A model generated the notes under the pieces. It had not been told where the DNA came from and ran no database searches. It was given only the letters and a program-made list of their open reading frames with translations. Positions 1 to 11,830 of a stretch of 64,000 nucleotides of DNA are shown one piece after another (the stretch's first letter is position 1; the number at the start of each line of letters is the position of its first letter). Origin of the DNA: Cenococcum geophilum 1.58 (Eukaryota > Ascomycota > Dothideomycetes > Gloniales > Gloniaceae). The stretch covers positions 2,195,645-2,259,644 of the forward strand of contig KV748190.1 in NCBI GenBank assembly GCA_001692895.1, in the 5' to 3' direction. A program made the translations under genes and the position numbers.

Positions 1-1
1 C

Positions 2-560
2 ATTAATGTGGTTCGCTTGCTCTTAGACAATAGTGCGCCTATAAATATATTAGGAGAATACGGTTCCGTACTATAGGAAGTTTTATTATAGGGCCGCGCA
101 GAAATAGTAGAGTTATTACTTAACTATAGGGCTAAAGCTAATCTACCTAGTATAAATACCCCGTTATATACGGCTATACTATGTTATAATAATAAGATTA
201 TAAGGTTGCTATAGAATATAGAAGCTCGGCCCAACTCTAAAACGTAAGAGATAGCTATATACTGCCCCATTAACGCTTATACTATTTAATTAGTTATTAA
301 TTATAGTGTTACGTTTAATAGAGAGGATTTTAATCGGTCTATATATAACGTATAAGTTCCTCTAAAAGAGATAAAAGCTATTATAAAAGTAGTGCGTCGC
401 TACTATAGGTAAAGGAAGCCTACTAGTAGAGTTTGGGAAGCCATCTATTAGTTCTTTAACGTTCTTAAAATACTTAGATAGTTAAATAGGAAATTAAATT
501 TCATCTCTACTATTCTATTTAAAGGAAAAGATTTCTAGGGGGATATCCTAGAACGAAGAT
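2..560 (+). pseudogene. ankyrin-repeat protein, 3' part, decayed
   Basis: One frame read from base 2 gives two to three ankyrin repeats: VVRLLLDNSAPINILGEYGS, then a segment with EIVELLLNYRAKANL and INTPLYTAILCYNNKIIRLL. This is the A-x-x-x-x-x-V-x-x-L-L-L-x-x-G-A pattern of the family. The same frame continues past the repeats for roughly another 100 codons (for example RVWEAIYxFFNVLKILR) with no further repeat. The frame is crossed by several TAA/TAG codons at likely Gln positions, so it is a RIP-type pseudogene. The 5' part lies outside the window. Ankyrin proteins are protein-protein interaction scaffolds; no partner can be named. Sequence from about 560 to 950 is AT-rich, with only weak coding character in the same direction. 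Confidence 0.72.
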
Positions 561-949
561 GTGTCTTAAAATGCCCCAGCTAAGCCTATATTAGTTAGTT
601 CTTTTATAGCTGCATAAAGGGTTAAGGTTAGCACACTCTATATTTTAACTCTTTTATTCATTCCAACTAAGATTTAAAATCCTATTAATTTCGTTCTCTT
701 ATGACGTAAGGGTTATGCTTAAAACATTTAGTAAGATTGCTAAGCTTAACTTTTTCAATTTACTTAGTATTAGGATCTATAATATATCCAACTAATTATA
801 AGCATATTAAATCGGCCCGGATAAATAATATTTATTCTAAAAGAGTAACTATAATTAAAAAGAAAATATTCTAATACCGCAAATAGCAATAACTACAAAA
901 TAGAAATTTACAATATTTTTCTTAGTCTTTTTATTGGTCTCCCTTGCCC

Positions 950-3900
950 TTACTACCCACTAATTAACTAGGAAATGCTATCTTTATAGATTTTTAGCCT
1001 TCCTCTTAGTCTTCCTATAAGTTTCCTCTTACCCTACCGTCTACTAGCTAGCGTAAAAACCCTATCCTTAGCGTATAAAGGAATAACAACGGCTATAGCT
1101 CTTTTTTTCGCTAGCGGGATAAAATTATAGACTAAGGAAAGCTCGCGTAGTACTATTATAGTCTTATATATAGGTATAGTCTTAAGAGTTAGACTCAGTT
1201 TTGCTTATTAAATATTATAAATGCCCTCTCCTCCCACTTAAAGGCTATTTTTAGGGACGAGGCTGGCGGACGTCATACTAGAACATCTAGGTAAGTAACC
1301 TACGTCTATATTAATCTAGCTAACATTAACCTTACTAGGCTAACTAGAGTAGGAGGTAGCGCTAGAGCTTTTGAGCTTATTTTAGGCATTATTAATGTCC
1401 TTATTTCTGCTTAAGGATAATATAGCCATAGGATTTTTAATTTCGTTATTAATAGAATCTTTAGAGTCGCTAGAGGATAATATAGCACTAAAATTTCCTA
1501 GGTCATTGTTAGATTCGCTAGATAACAGTACTATGGTCTATTAGCATACATTTATTCTTTTTCTTTTACCTATTACTAGTTTATCGTCTTTATTAGAGGC
1601 TATAAATGTTTTAAGGGAGTAGTTAATAAAGTTGCTTTTAAATGTTTTATTACAAAATCTCTTACTAATACTAAGGGATTTTTAGATACCTGCCTAGGTT
1701 TTTCTTAGGAGCTTAATAATATAGACGTCCCTAAGGTAGTATAGTAGGTCTTAAGTTTCTAGAAATATCCGTTCATATAAAGGAAATTAGCACTCCTTTT
1801 CACCGTTATATACCGCTTTTTTAATATATTTAGCAATATGTATTTACTATTAGGCTATATAGATAAATTATTACATTTAATTAGTGGCCGGCAAACCAGA
1901 GTCCCTAAGGCAGAAAGGGCAATGTCCGTATATTATAATAGCGTGGTGGAAAATCAATAGTTTATATTATAATAGAATAGTTTCTAGTTAATTTAAGTGG
2001 CTCTAGCAGTAAGCGGTCTATACGCCTTTAATTATAATCTACTTATTATATTAGAAGCAAAATTATACGAAACCAGAGAGGCGCTTAAAACTTCCTTTAG
2101 TGCACTTATAAATATAGAACCACCTCTTATTAGCTTTTAGACTAGAGGGAGAGCTTTTATTAGATTTTATTTAATATAAGTCGCCCTATATTATAGATAC
2201 TACTTACCTATATATTAGTATACGGTATTCTTAAACTAAACACTAGTCATTATTTAGCCGCATATTTAGATAGTACACGTTTTAGCAGTCTTTATAGTAT
2301 AAACTAATTAAATTATTAATGATCTTTATACCCTTACTACTCCGAAAAGGAGTAGGCGTAAATAGCGCATCCGCTAAGAAGTTACGCTTAGGTATAAGAT
2401 GGCGTCTATAAGCAAAAAGCGTACGGTGATAATCCTTAAGGTTAGTCGGATGCTGTAATTTAGCTATATAGCCTTGCTCTTTTTGGAGTCTTTTAAGTTC
2501 GGAGACTGTAAGCTAAGATCTCTTTTTATAGAGTTCTTAACGGCGTGCTTATAGCTCTTATTTCTTATCTTCTATGTTTATCTATTAAATATCCTTTATT
2601 AAAGAGTTAATCCGATCATTAATATTAACAAAATCTGTACGCTGCTTAAGATTATCCTACTCTTTTACTAGCAGGGACTACTATAGCTACAGGTTGCGAC
2701 GCTTTATTATTAAGCGAAAGATTTTAAAAAGATCTTTCCGCAGCTCCATACTAAGAAAACTTCCTTAACCATCTACTATACTTATAGGTGCCGTATAGTT
2801 TAAACGGAAGGTATAAGGATTTTAATAACCCGTAAATACCATTTGCTTATTAACAGAGTATCCATTATCTTTATAAACTATTAGTAAATTACAGCTAAAT
2901 TAGAAGAAAATCCTAGTTAAAGATATATACCGTCTACTTTAATAAGTGCTTCTTTTCGCCTATTATAGACCTTAATTCTATCCTTAAACTTAGCCTATTT
3001 AGACTAGTTACCTAATAATTTATTAAACGAGCCTACTAACCCTATTTTCCTAGTAGGCCCTATACTGCTTATTCTCTATAAGAAGGGCTTGCTTAATATA
3101 TTAGGTTTCTACTTAAGCGGTATATACTCTATATTAAGCTCCGGACAAACTTTAAGGATTTCTTTTATAGTACTATAGTCTTTAAAGGCATTAGATACTA
3201 AAGCTATAGCTAGGATAAAGAAAATTGGGTTTTTAATTAGTATAGGTTGACCCTTATAGAGGGCATATTAAGGCCTGCTAAGGGGGAGAATTAGTTACAA
3301 TTTATTATGGTAATTTATAAGGGGATAAAGTCAAACCTTTCCCTAACAGAGAGATCCTATATAGCCTTTATATATTCTCTGTAATACCCTACTAGTATAT
3401 ATGGTACTCTATCGGTATTAAGAGGTCTATTAGCATTATTGCTACTAATAACCCTATTACTATTCCGCGGAATATTCCTCTAGGCGATAGCTACCTATAT
3501 ATTCTGCTAACACGTTATAGTTAGAGGTAGCCTTTTTAGTACTAAAGTAGTATATTAACCCTGTAATGAAGTCCCTTTCTAAAACCTCGCCGTGCGGTAG
3601 ATTTATATACTTCTCCCAGCCTTATTAGCGTGTAGGTAAATATATATATTAATATAGTGTTATTTATTCTGGTCCCGTTATGGGCATATTTATGCCAGTC
3701 GCTTAACTATAAAAATTTAAGCATTATCCTCTAGTTGGTTACGGTCAAGAAGCCTCGCGCCTAATAGTATTTAGTAACTTTCTTCCTTTTTATAAGTTCC
3801 CTAAATATATACTAAATTTATTTAGTAAGTAGTAGAAAGAAGATATAATAGAAAATTATATAACGAATATTCTAAACTATAGCCCTTACTTAGGCAGGAA

Positions 3901-4640
3901 TCTTATTATAAGTCTCGCGCGCCCACCTTAAAAAAAACCGCCGCTAATATTAGTAAATGGTTTTACCGCTTGCCTTTCCTCCCTTTCTGTGCCTGCGTAA
4001 AACTTTATATAGAAGCTCCACAAAGTATTTAGCGGTCTGTATTGTATAAGGATTAGCCCCTAGATATATCTTTTAGTATCTATCTATTTAAAATTTAGTA
4101 TTACAATACTACTTAAGGAGTATTGGTTTATAAAGAAATGCACTTAATCTAAAGTATCTATATATCGTTATAGAGTTTACTCGTTTAGGGTTTAAGGGGC
4201 TAGTAGATAACTAAGTTGTTAATATATATTACATCGTTATTAAACCCGTTTTTACAAGCGTTTTAGACCTTCTTACTAGCAGAGACCCTTTTCCTATAAG
4301 CCTTAATCTCTTTGCCCTTAACCGAGGGAGTTACTAGCGCTATAGAGATGTAATAGGCAGGGGGGGTATAAGGATAGCGTTAAAGATTTAAGGTTAAAAT
4401 ATAGTGGAAATAGATAGAGCAAGAGCAAAGGGTAGGAAAATTAAAAGGGGATAAGAAGCGACGCTAGGGAGGCTGGAGCAGCTATGGTAAAGGGGGGCCT
4501 ATTTCTACCTAAGGGGCCCACTTCCTGCTGCTCTTCTTCTTTAGTACGGTCTCCGGCTGCTAGTATGCTAACCTTAAAACAAGAGGCCCGATTCCTCACT
4601 AAAAGTTATCGCTGGTTAAAAAGCTATAAGTTTTAGCCAG
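950..4640 (-). pseudogene. DUF3435 tyrosine-recombinase-like protein with C-terminal zinc finger, decayed (copy 2)
   Basis: Minus-strand reading shows the order typical of fungal DUF3435 (often labelled FluG-domain) proteins. The N-terminal helical region is near 4250-3780 (TAKYFVELLYKVLRRHRKGG, IFREFIKRKKVTKYY). The core is near 3430-3050 (LVGYYREYI, then IALVSNAFKDYSTIKEIL and KPNILSKPFL). The linker near 2600-2330 has RRHLIPKRNFLADALFTPTP and FRSSKGIK. A cysteine-bearing segment near 1950-1700 (GHCPFCLRDSGLP) precedes a Ser/Asp-rich tail near 1620-1380. The family comprises tyrosine recombinases, including the captains of Starship elements, but many members are not captains. The frame shifts between segments and is crossed by many stops, mostly at Gln/Trp positions. 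Boundaries are approximate. Recognition rests on recalled family motifs, not an alignment. Confidence 0.72.
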
Positions 4641-4786
4641 CATAGAGTTAGGGTTTAAGTAGGTGAGTGAAGTAAGCGGGTAGGTGGGTTGCAGGTAAGC
4701 CGGGGGTAAGTAGTAGGTAAGTAGAGCAGTAACAGATCCCAAAATCAGACTAACTAAAAAAGGAAGTAGTAAGGTTAAGATCTAGG

Positions 4787-5094
4787 CTATATTACAATTT
4801 ATATAGTTTATATAGTTTGTATAGATTATACAGTTTATATAGTTTGTACAGTTTATACAGTTTGTACAGTTTATATAGTTTGCGCGCTATATAATTATAA
4901 GGTAGCAAAATGCTAGCATTAGTTTAGTAGTTAAGTATTTTACTATAATTTGCTAGCAGATGCTGTAAACTTATTGCAAAATGCGCGGTTTGTACAAATC
5001 GCTAACAACCATATACAACCGCCGCGATCGTATAGTTTGCGGCAATTTGCGGTAAACCGCAACAACCTGCCATAAAAAAAAATTCCTAATGTAG
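4787..5094. mobile_element. candidate small inverted-repeat element (MITE-like)
   Basis: The right end reads AATTCCTAATGTAG, whose reverse complement CTACATTAGGAATT matches the terminus of the element at 40004-40246 (CTACATTAGGAAAAAAATTT). The left end CTATATTACAATTT is a weaker partner. Inside lie a 10-bp minisatellite and short GCAAAATGC/AAAATGCTAGCATT palindromic pieces like the subterminal repeats of the 40004 element. There is no coding capacity and no clear target duplication. The right end is convincing; the left end is tentative. Confidence 0.4.
4796..4888. repeat. 10-bp minisatellite (TTTATATAGT / TTGTACAGTT)
   Basis: About nine tandem copies of a 10-bp unit alternate between forms such as TTTATATAGT and TTTGTACAGT. 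The variants differ by transitions, as expected if RIP or drift acted on a once uniform array. Confidence 0.85.
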
Positions 5095-6652
5095 GCAGAT
5101 AAACTAATAACTAAACTGCCGTTACGATAAACGCGGGCGTAGAGGTAAATATAAGAACTAGAAGAGGCCTTATAAAGGAGGAGATTAATATAAAAAGTAG
5201 AAATAACTAAGCTGGTAGTATTTAATAGGAGTGGGTATAAACGCTTTAACTAGGGGATAGTTAAATTCTTAGGTAGGGGAGAGGGGATTAACTCTATATC
5301 TTATAAAAAGTAAAGTTAGGCTTTAGTATAATATAAGGTAATATTGGCCGTTAGGAAAGGTATCCTCTAAAAAGGATTAGCCCGGCTCCTTGTCTATAAG
5401 GTCCTCCTACCTTCTTTACACCTATCCTTTATATACATCCCTCCCTTCTAGCTATACCACTATTTTACTACGCCTTAAGGATTACACAAACTCTACTAAG
5501 AAGTAGTTTCCTATAAAGATCCTTCTATAAGCAAGCTGTTACTTAGAATAACTATCTATAAGAAGCAACTCTTTTATTTTCTTTACCTCTATATAGAATA
5601 CGCAAAGCAACTATAAGGACTAAGAATCTTCTACTGCACTCCTACCTTATCTCGCTGCTATAGGGAATTAAGAAAAGAAGCTTAGTCCTTTAAAGCTGGC
5701 TTTAAATCCTCTATCTTAACAACTGTTCTTATAAGAAATGACTTTATACGTAGTCTTCCTTCTATCTTCGTTACTAATATGTTAAACGGACGATTAGAAA
5801 TAAGAATTCTATCTATTAAAGAGGGCTTTAGAGCCTCTATATATATACTAGATAGGTAATAAATAGAATAACAACGTAGTCGTTATTTAGTAAGAGAAAT
5901 AGGTATTAATACTTTTAATAAGATATTTAATAAGATATACGAGGTAAGAAGCGGGGTATTAAGATATAGGGTTCTAGGCTTAAAGCCAGTATTAAGATAG
6001 TAGTAAGGAACTCCAATTTAGGTTAATATAATGGCTATCTCTTATAAGCATTATATATTTTTACGCTCTATAGCTTTTAAATTAATATATTAATTTTCCT
6101 TTTAAGCTAAGAGGAGAGTTACTTTACTTTAAGAAATCTTAGTTAAGTATACTAAAGGTTAGAATTAAACGTTATCTAAGTCTTATTAGTTCTTTTAAAA
6201 AATTGTTAATATTTATATTATTAATATATAAAAGTCTTGGCAGGGAGAATCTAACTAATTAAACAACTTTAACCGCTGGTTAAAGTTCCTTAACATCTTA
6301 AGATTTTATATAATAGCCCTTTTTAATTCACCTTTTTCTAGAAAATACTATAAGGCCTTTATTTTAATTTCCTATTATCTCGTTTCGTTTAATTATACGC
6401 ACTTATTTACTTTTCTTAAGCGCTAAAAAGGCACTATTATAACTCTTTTCTTAAAATACCACCTATATACCCGTTGTGCACATAGAATTTTACTATAAAA
6501 ATGCCTAGAACTATGGAACTCCGCTTAAAAAGAAAGCCGCTGCCTCTGCCCCCTACTATCTAATCAATAGCCCTCGCATATTAAGGAAAGGCGTAAATAA
6601 TAGAAGTTATCCTTAGAGCTGCCTAAAGTCACCCAGTTAATTAGTGCGTAAA
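5095..6652 (+). other. unassigned coding-like sequence upstream of element A
   Basis: Plus-strand readings of 100 or more codons are interrupted mainly at likely Gln codons, for example AGFKSSILTTVLIRND and GRLEIRILSIKEGF between about 5690 and 5850. No family is recognised. Element A is inserted at 6652/23260 and the same stretch resumes at 23265, so 5095-6652 was once directly joined to the sequence just upstream of the unknown gene starting at 23311. It could be a neighbouring gene, its 5' part, or another old repeat; the palindromic motif at 6251-6288 points to the last possibility. Confidence 0.4.
6251..6288 (+). repeat. conserved palindromic motif, copy 1
   Basis: The block begins CTAACTAATTAAACAACTTT and contains arms AACTTTAACC / GGTTAAAGTT around a 3-base centre (6265-6287). 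The same block occurs near the 3' ends of elements C (11579-11617), D (25972-26010) and, inverted, E (34357-34397). Here it lies outside any element I can delimit. Confidence 0.8.
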
Positions 6653-7075
6653 TGTAACGGAGCCTTATAGTAGGAACTACGGTGGACTCGTTAATGGGCT
6701 AGGTATATAGGTATTATAAGTAAGTCAACAACGTAATAATAACTGGTGGAGTGGTTGCCTAATAGATTAACTCTAATTATATTCTAAGAATTACTATAAG
6801 GAAGGAACTATCTAGGTAGGGACTAAGGGTCCTTAAATACATAACTGTACTCCTATGAAATCCTTCTTGTATATAATGTACGTCTTATTTATATTAAACA
6901 TAATATCCCTTATATTTAACGTAGCTAATACGTTTAACTATTATATAACTCGCTTACTATTCTTTATTATATAGCTCTACGGGTTCTATCCTAGTTTGTG
7001 CCTATATTAACTAACTAGCTTTTTTTTAACTCTTCTCTAAGTAGTTATAATATTGTACTTAAAGCGTCCGTAACA
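6653..7075 (-). repeat. 3' LTR of element A
   Basis: Starts TGTAACGGAGCC and ends GCGTCCGTAACA. It matches 22838-23259 throughout and, in reverse orientation, the two LTRs of B. GTAAA precedes it. Confidence 0.95.
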
Positions 7076-7839
7076 CCATCTCCCTCCTCTCTATCTTTAT
7101 CCTTAAAAATACCTAGTATCTCTAGGTTATTTACTAGAGGTATAATATCTATCTAATTAATTTGGTTAATATTATTACTTATAATGCCTAAAGCAATTTC
7201 TTCCCTTTCTTAGGTTGAGCGTCGCCTTTATACCGTCTCCTTAATACTATTGCTAGGTAAAGTAATAGCGATTCCTTACTCTTATTGTGCGAAAGAGGGG
7301 TTAAGTTATATTGCGATTGTGAGTCCTTTTAGTTGCTAACCTTCCTCTTATTCTAAATGCACTCGCGCTAATATACGTTTATTATGTGACGTTTGTTCTA
7401 CGTCTAATGTTAAGTATGCGTGTCCTATTACTCTTAATAGTCTTTAAGTTCCCTAAGTAATTTATTATAGGGTCTTATGTTTAATCTGCTGCTGCGAAGC
7501 TTAATAGTAAGCTGGCCTCCGTACTGCTTAAGGTTTAGCGTGCCTTAAAAGAGTCTATACGTATTCTTAAAGCTTAGTATCTAGCTTACGCTTATCTTTA
7601 GCGTTTAGAACGTGTCCGTAAGAAAGTTTATTTAAAGGAGTAGAAGCTTATTTAATAAGGTCTATAGGAACTTAGTAATAAAAGAATAAATTCTCTTTTA
7701 ATAGAGAAGGAAATAACTCCGAGTAGTTCGGTAGTCGCTTTTCCTAAGTCCCCCTTAGGTGGCTTATTCTTTAGCAATCCTTCTTTATTAATATTGCCTG
7801 ACCTCTTCTCTTCTAATACTTCCGTACCTTTTTTATAGC

Positions 7840-10800
7840 GTTCTTTAAATTTTCTAGTGGCTCCTAGGTAGTCTCGTTATAGCCTATTTACTTTACTTTG
7901 TACTATATTTTATTATTAACGTCCTTATAACTAACGATCTTTAAAACTTACTATTCGTCTTCTTCTTATCCTCTGTATATGTCTGCTTTATAAACTAGTG
8001 GCTTAATATCTCCATATACTAGCTTTAGCATTACAATATGCTATATAGGGTAGATCTTTATTTTGGCTAGTAGGTTTAACTTAAATATAACCAGTGAAAT
8101 NNTNTANNTAATTTNNAAAGGTCCTAGTCTNACGTAGTNTANCTTCTTACTTAGTNGTNAACTCTTAAAATTTTTNTATAGTAGCNATACTTTATCTCCC
8201 TCCTTAAGATCTGGTCCCTTAGATCTCTTAGCGTTGTAGTACTTTTTTATTTTTTGCTATACCACCTTAGCTGTTTCCGTAAGGTCTGCATAAAGATTTA
8301 TTAAATTCTCCATTCTTTACTTAGCTATACTACTTATTTTCTTTACTTAACGTGGTAATAATAAGGTTCTTAGCTTATATCTATAATTTACCTTAAATAG
8401 TAACGTACCTATTCCTTTTTATGGTGTTACATTGTATACAAACTATATAATTAGTAATAATAATACCTAATTGTTCTATACATGATTAATATAATGCCTT
8501 AGGTACTACTCTAGTGTCTAATTTAATCTTTCTATTTAACCGTCTGTCTATAGATAATATGTAGTGGAAGTTGCTGCTTAAACTTTTTACTCTGCTAGAA
8601 ATACTTCCTAAAATGCTACTACGAATCTTGGATCTCTATCTAATATAATTTTACTTAGTGCTCTATGTCTTATAAACACTTCTTTAATATAGATTCTAGT
8701 AATATCTTCCGCTAATATTTCTTCTGTATATGCTATAAAGAACCCCTACTTTATAAGCTTGTCTATTATTACTAAGATCGCGTTATAATTTTGTCCGGTA
8801 ATAGGGTTTCTTAACTTTAGTAACTTAATAATAAAGTTCTATAATATAACCTCCTATGGTCTCTAGTATTTTAATAGGTTGTAGCTTTTTATATAGCTTA
8901 TGCCTTGTTAGTTTATTTCTTTAGCAATTTAGATATTTTTTTATAACTTATCTTGCTAGTCCCTAGATTCTATTAATAATATACTCCTCTTAAAGCCTTA
9001 ACACTAAGCCTATAGCTCTATTATGTCCTTAAGTTAGTCCCTTATAGAATAACTTAACAAATTCTTTTATAATGTGTTTTGGCACGTACGTTGCTTCTTA
9101 GTTTTTGTACTACTCTAAATTCGGATCCTCTGTTTGTATATCTTGGATCTTTCGCGACTATTTACTTTCTGGTGATTTATGGGTCTAACTATTCTCTATT
9201 ATTGCTGTAATTTTTAAATAATTATATTTAATTAGTCTATCTGTGTTTTTTCGCAATAAAGCCCCTAATGGCTTTTCGTTATTTTATAGTTTAGCTTTTT
9301 TGCTTAGAGCGTCTGCTTATATATTTTCTGTACCCTTGGTATACTAAATCTTAAAATAGTATTCTGTAAGCATTTCCGCCTATCTAACCTATCTATAATT
9401 AAGTTCTTTTGTTATTAGGAACCCCGTTAGGTTTTTATAGTCCGTCTTAACTATAAATAGTTTTTCTATACCTTATAAGAATAACCTCTATTTTTTTAAT
9501 GTTATAACTATACCTAATAACTCCTTATTATAGATGTTATAGTTTAGTTCCGGTAGTGTTATCTTTTGACTATAGTATACTACTAGGTGCCATCCATCTT
9601 AATATTTCTATAGGAAGTACGCTCCTAGTGCATAGTCTAATGTATTTGTTTTAACCACTATCTCTAACTATGGTTAATAGATTTTAAGAACTAGTTCCTA
9701 GGTGAACAACTATTTGATCTTCTTAAATAGTTTCCTTTATTCCTCTCCCTATGCCTATAGTTCTTCTTTTTTTGTTAATCTTGTAAGTGGCTTAATATCC
9801 TTTAACTATTAAGCTATAAACCTTCTATAGTAATTGCAGAACCCTAAGAATAACCTTAATTGTGTTATATTCTTTGGCTTTTGCCAATTTACTATAGCCT
9901 TAATCTTCTTTGGATCTATACTAAGTTGGCCTAGTTTAATAATAAATCTAACGAAATTGGTCTTCCTGGTGAAGAATTCGCATTTCTTAATTGCTACTAG
10001 CATCTGTTCTTCTTGTAGTCTCTTTAAGACCTATTTAACGTGTTTTTTATGTTCTTCCTTACTTACTAAGTAGATAATAATGTTGTTAAGGTATACTATA
10101 ACAAATTCATCTAAATGTTCTCTTAATATATTGTTAATGCACTTCTAAAACGTTGCTAGTGCGTTTATAAGCCTAAATTGTATAACTAATGGTTTATATA
10201 GTCCTTTCTTTGACTTAAAGGCTGCCTTTTATTTATTGCCTTCCTTAATTCTAATCTAATAGTACGCCTACCTTAGATCTATCTTTATAAAGATTTGCGC
10301 ATTACTAATCCTATTTTAGATTTTGCTAATTAAGGGTAAAGGATACCTATCCTTTCTAGTAATGCTGTTTAACTGTCTATAGTTAATATATAGCCTAAGT
10401 TTTCTATTCTTCTTTAGTACGAATAGTACTGGATATCCTGCTAATAACTATAATGGTCTAATGTATCCCTTTTATAAGTTCTCCTAGATAAACTCTTTTA
10501 GTGCTCTTCCTTCTTCTTTAGTAAGCTTATAGATTAGAAAGAACCTTAGACTCGTTCCTTTTTCTAACTCTATTTTATAGTCCTATGCCGCGTATTTTAA
10601 TAGCTTTTTACTTTCTAGTAACCATAGCTTTTTACTATATTTGTAGTATCTCTTTGGTATATAACTTAATCCTTAATTGGTTTCTTTATATATTGCTCCA
10701 ACCTAGTACTATACCATTTTAGTTTGTTATTATATCTTATGTTATTGTATATCTCTAATATTAACCTAATCTGTAACCCAATTGATCTTTAGATTATATT

Positions 10801-11190
10801 TCTGTAACTAAGGTATTCCTAATACTGCCTTATTATTTCCTAATAGTAATATATTAAAAGACACCTTAACTTATCTTCCTTTAATGGTTATCTAGATTAG
10901 TCCTATTTTAAGATTGATAATACCTCCTCTATAGGCTATTAAATCTCCTAAAATTATTACTAATAGGTAAAGATACTCCCTTTATCTATGTAGTAGCCCT
11001 ATTTTTTTTAACTACTATTAGTAATATATAGTTCCTTATTACTTTATTATCTATTAATACTTTAAACTGTTAATCTTGCCATTTAATTTTTAGATTTAGG
11101 TGTTGTCTTTAAATTCCTTTAAGGGTCTAAGGCTCTACTACTAGCTCCCTCTAGTCCTATAGGCCTCTACTTTTCCTAACTCTTAGCTAC
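7840..11190 (-). pseudogene. element A pol region (protease to chromodomain), fossil
   Basis: Minus-strand reading gives the hinge between reverse transcriptase and RNase H in a 64-residue open stretch at 9809-10003 (for example MLVAIKKCEFFTRKTNFVRF and LRLFLGFCNYYRRFIA), typical of Ty3/Gypsy pol. Integrase and a C-terminal chromodomain follow toward lower coordinates, by match to copy B. Broken many times. Domain limits are transferred from B by offset. Confidence 0.85.
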
Positions 11191-11195
11191 TTAAT

Positions 11196-11381
11196 TGTTA
11201 CGGTGCTGCAATAAAGTAGACCAAATAACTATGTTGTGGTATGAAGAGGAGAAGAAGGTAAAAAGGGGTATCGTATACGAATAGTAGGGCCAGCCGCCGA
11301 GGCGCTAGTGGTGGGCTAGCTAATGGTAAGAAACAGTACAAGACAGTATGGAACAGTATACAACAAGTCAGTGCCGTAACA
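11196..11381 (-). repeat. 3' LTR of element C
   Basis: 186 bp, starts TGTTACGGTGCTGCAATAAA and ends GTGCCGTAACA. It pairs with 19599-19784 with scattered transition differences. The internal block GCCGCCGAGGCGCTAG resembles GCCGCCAAGGCGCTAG in the LTRs of D and E, so the two families are related. Confidence 0.95.
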
Positions 11382-11467
11382 GTACTCCCCTCCCCTAAAA
11401 GGTTTGGTCCCTAAACCGAATAGGTAACTCTAAACCGAATAAGTAACTCTAAAAACAGGCAATGCGC

Positions 11468-11494
11468 GATTTTCTATCCCGGGGATAGAAAATC
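11468..11494. other. perfect hairpin in element C 3' non-coding region
   Basis: Arms GATTTTCTATCCC and GGGATAGAAAATC are fully complementary across a single G. It lies between the 3' LTR and the conserved palindromic motif of element C. It may be an RNA hairpin of the element; no function is shown. Confidence 0.7.
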
Positions 11495-11578
11495 CTAATT
11501 AGTCGGCTTAGTAAATGGAGTCGGCAGAATTCCACACCGCCCTCTAAATCGGTCTAGCGCTACGCCTTTTATAAGAAT

Positions 11579-11617
11579 CTAACTAATTAGACAACTTTAA
11601 CCGGCGGTTAAAGTTCT
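11579..11617 (+). repeat. conserved palindromic motif, copy 2 (element C)
   Basis: Begins CTAACTAATTAGACAACTTT with a 23-bp palindrome at 11593-11615 (arms AACTTTAACC / GGTTAAAGTT, centre GGC). It lies between the chromodomain end and the 3' LTR of C. Confidence 0.85.
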
Positions 11618-11830
11618 ATAATATCTTAACTATTATATAATCAACCTTGGCATAACGACTCTCCTTTATCTTATGCCCAGTCTAGAGGTCCTGGCTTCTT
11701 AGGGTGTTGCTTATAAAACTTAAGTAGTGCGCGCTCGCACCCTTTTAGGGATTTCTTGGGTTCCTAGGTTTCTTTATTGTAATACTTCTACTTAATACAG
11801 TATGTTAAGCCATGCTCGTCTATTTATTTA

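Noticed and set aside
950-2450. Plus-strand reading with few non-Gln stops over the left DUF3435 gene
   Set aside because: The minus strand gives recognisable DUF3435 linker and zinc-finger segments here; the plus reading is hydrophobic antisense.
9834-10073. 79-residue plus-strand frame
   Set aside because: Antisense to the reverse transcriptase/RNase H hinge of element A.
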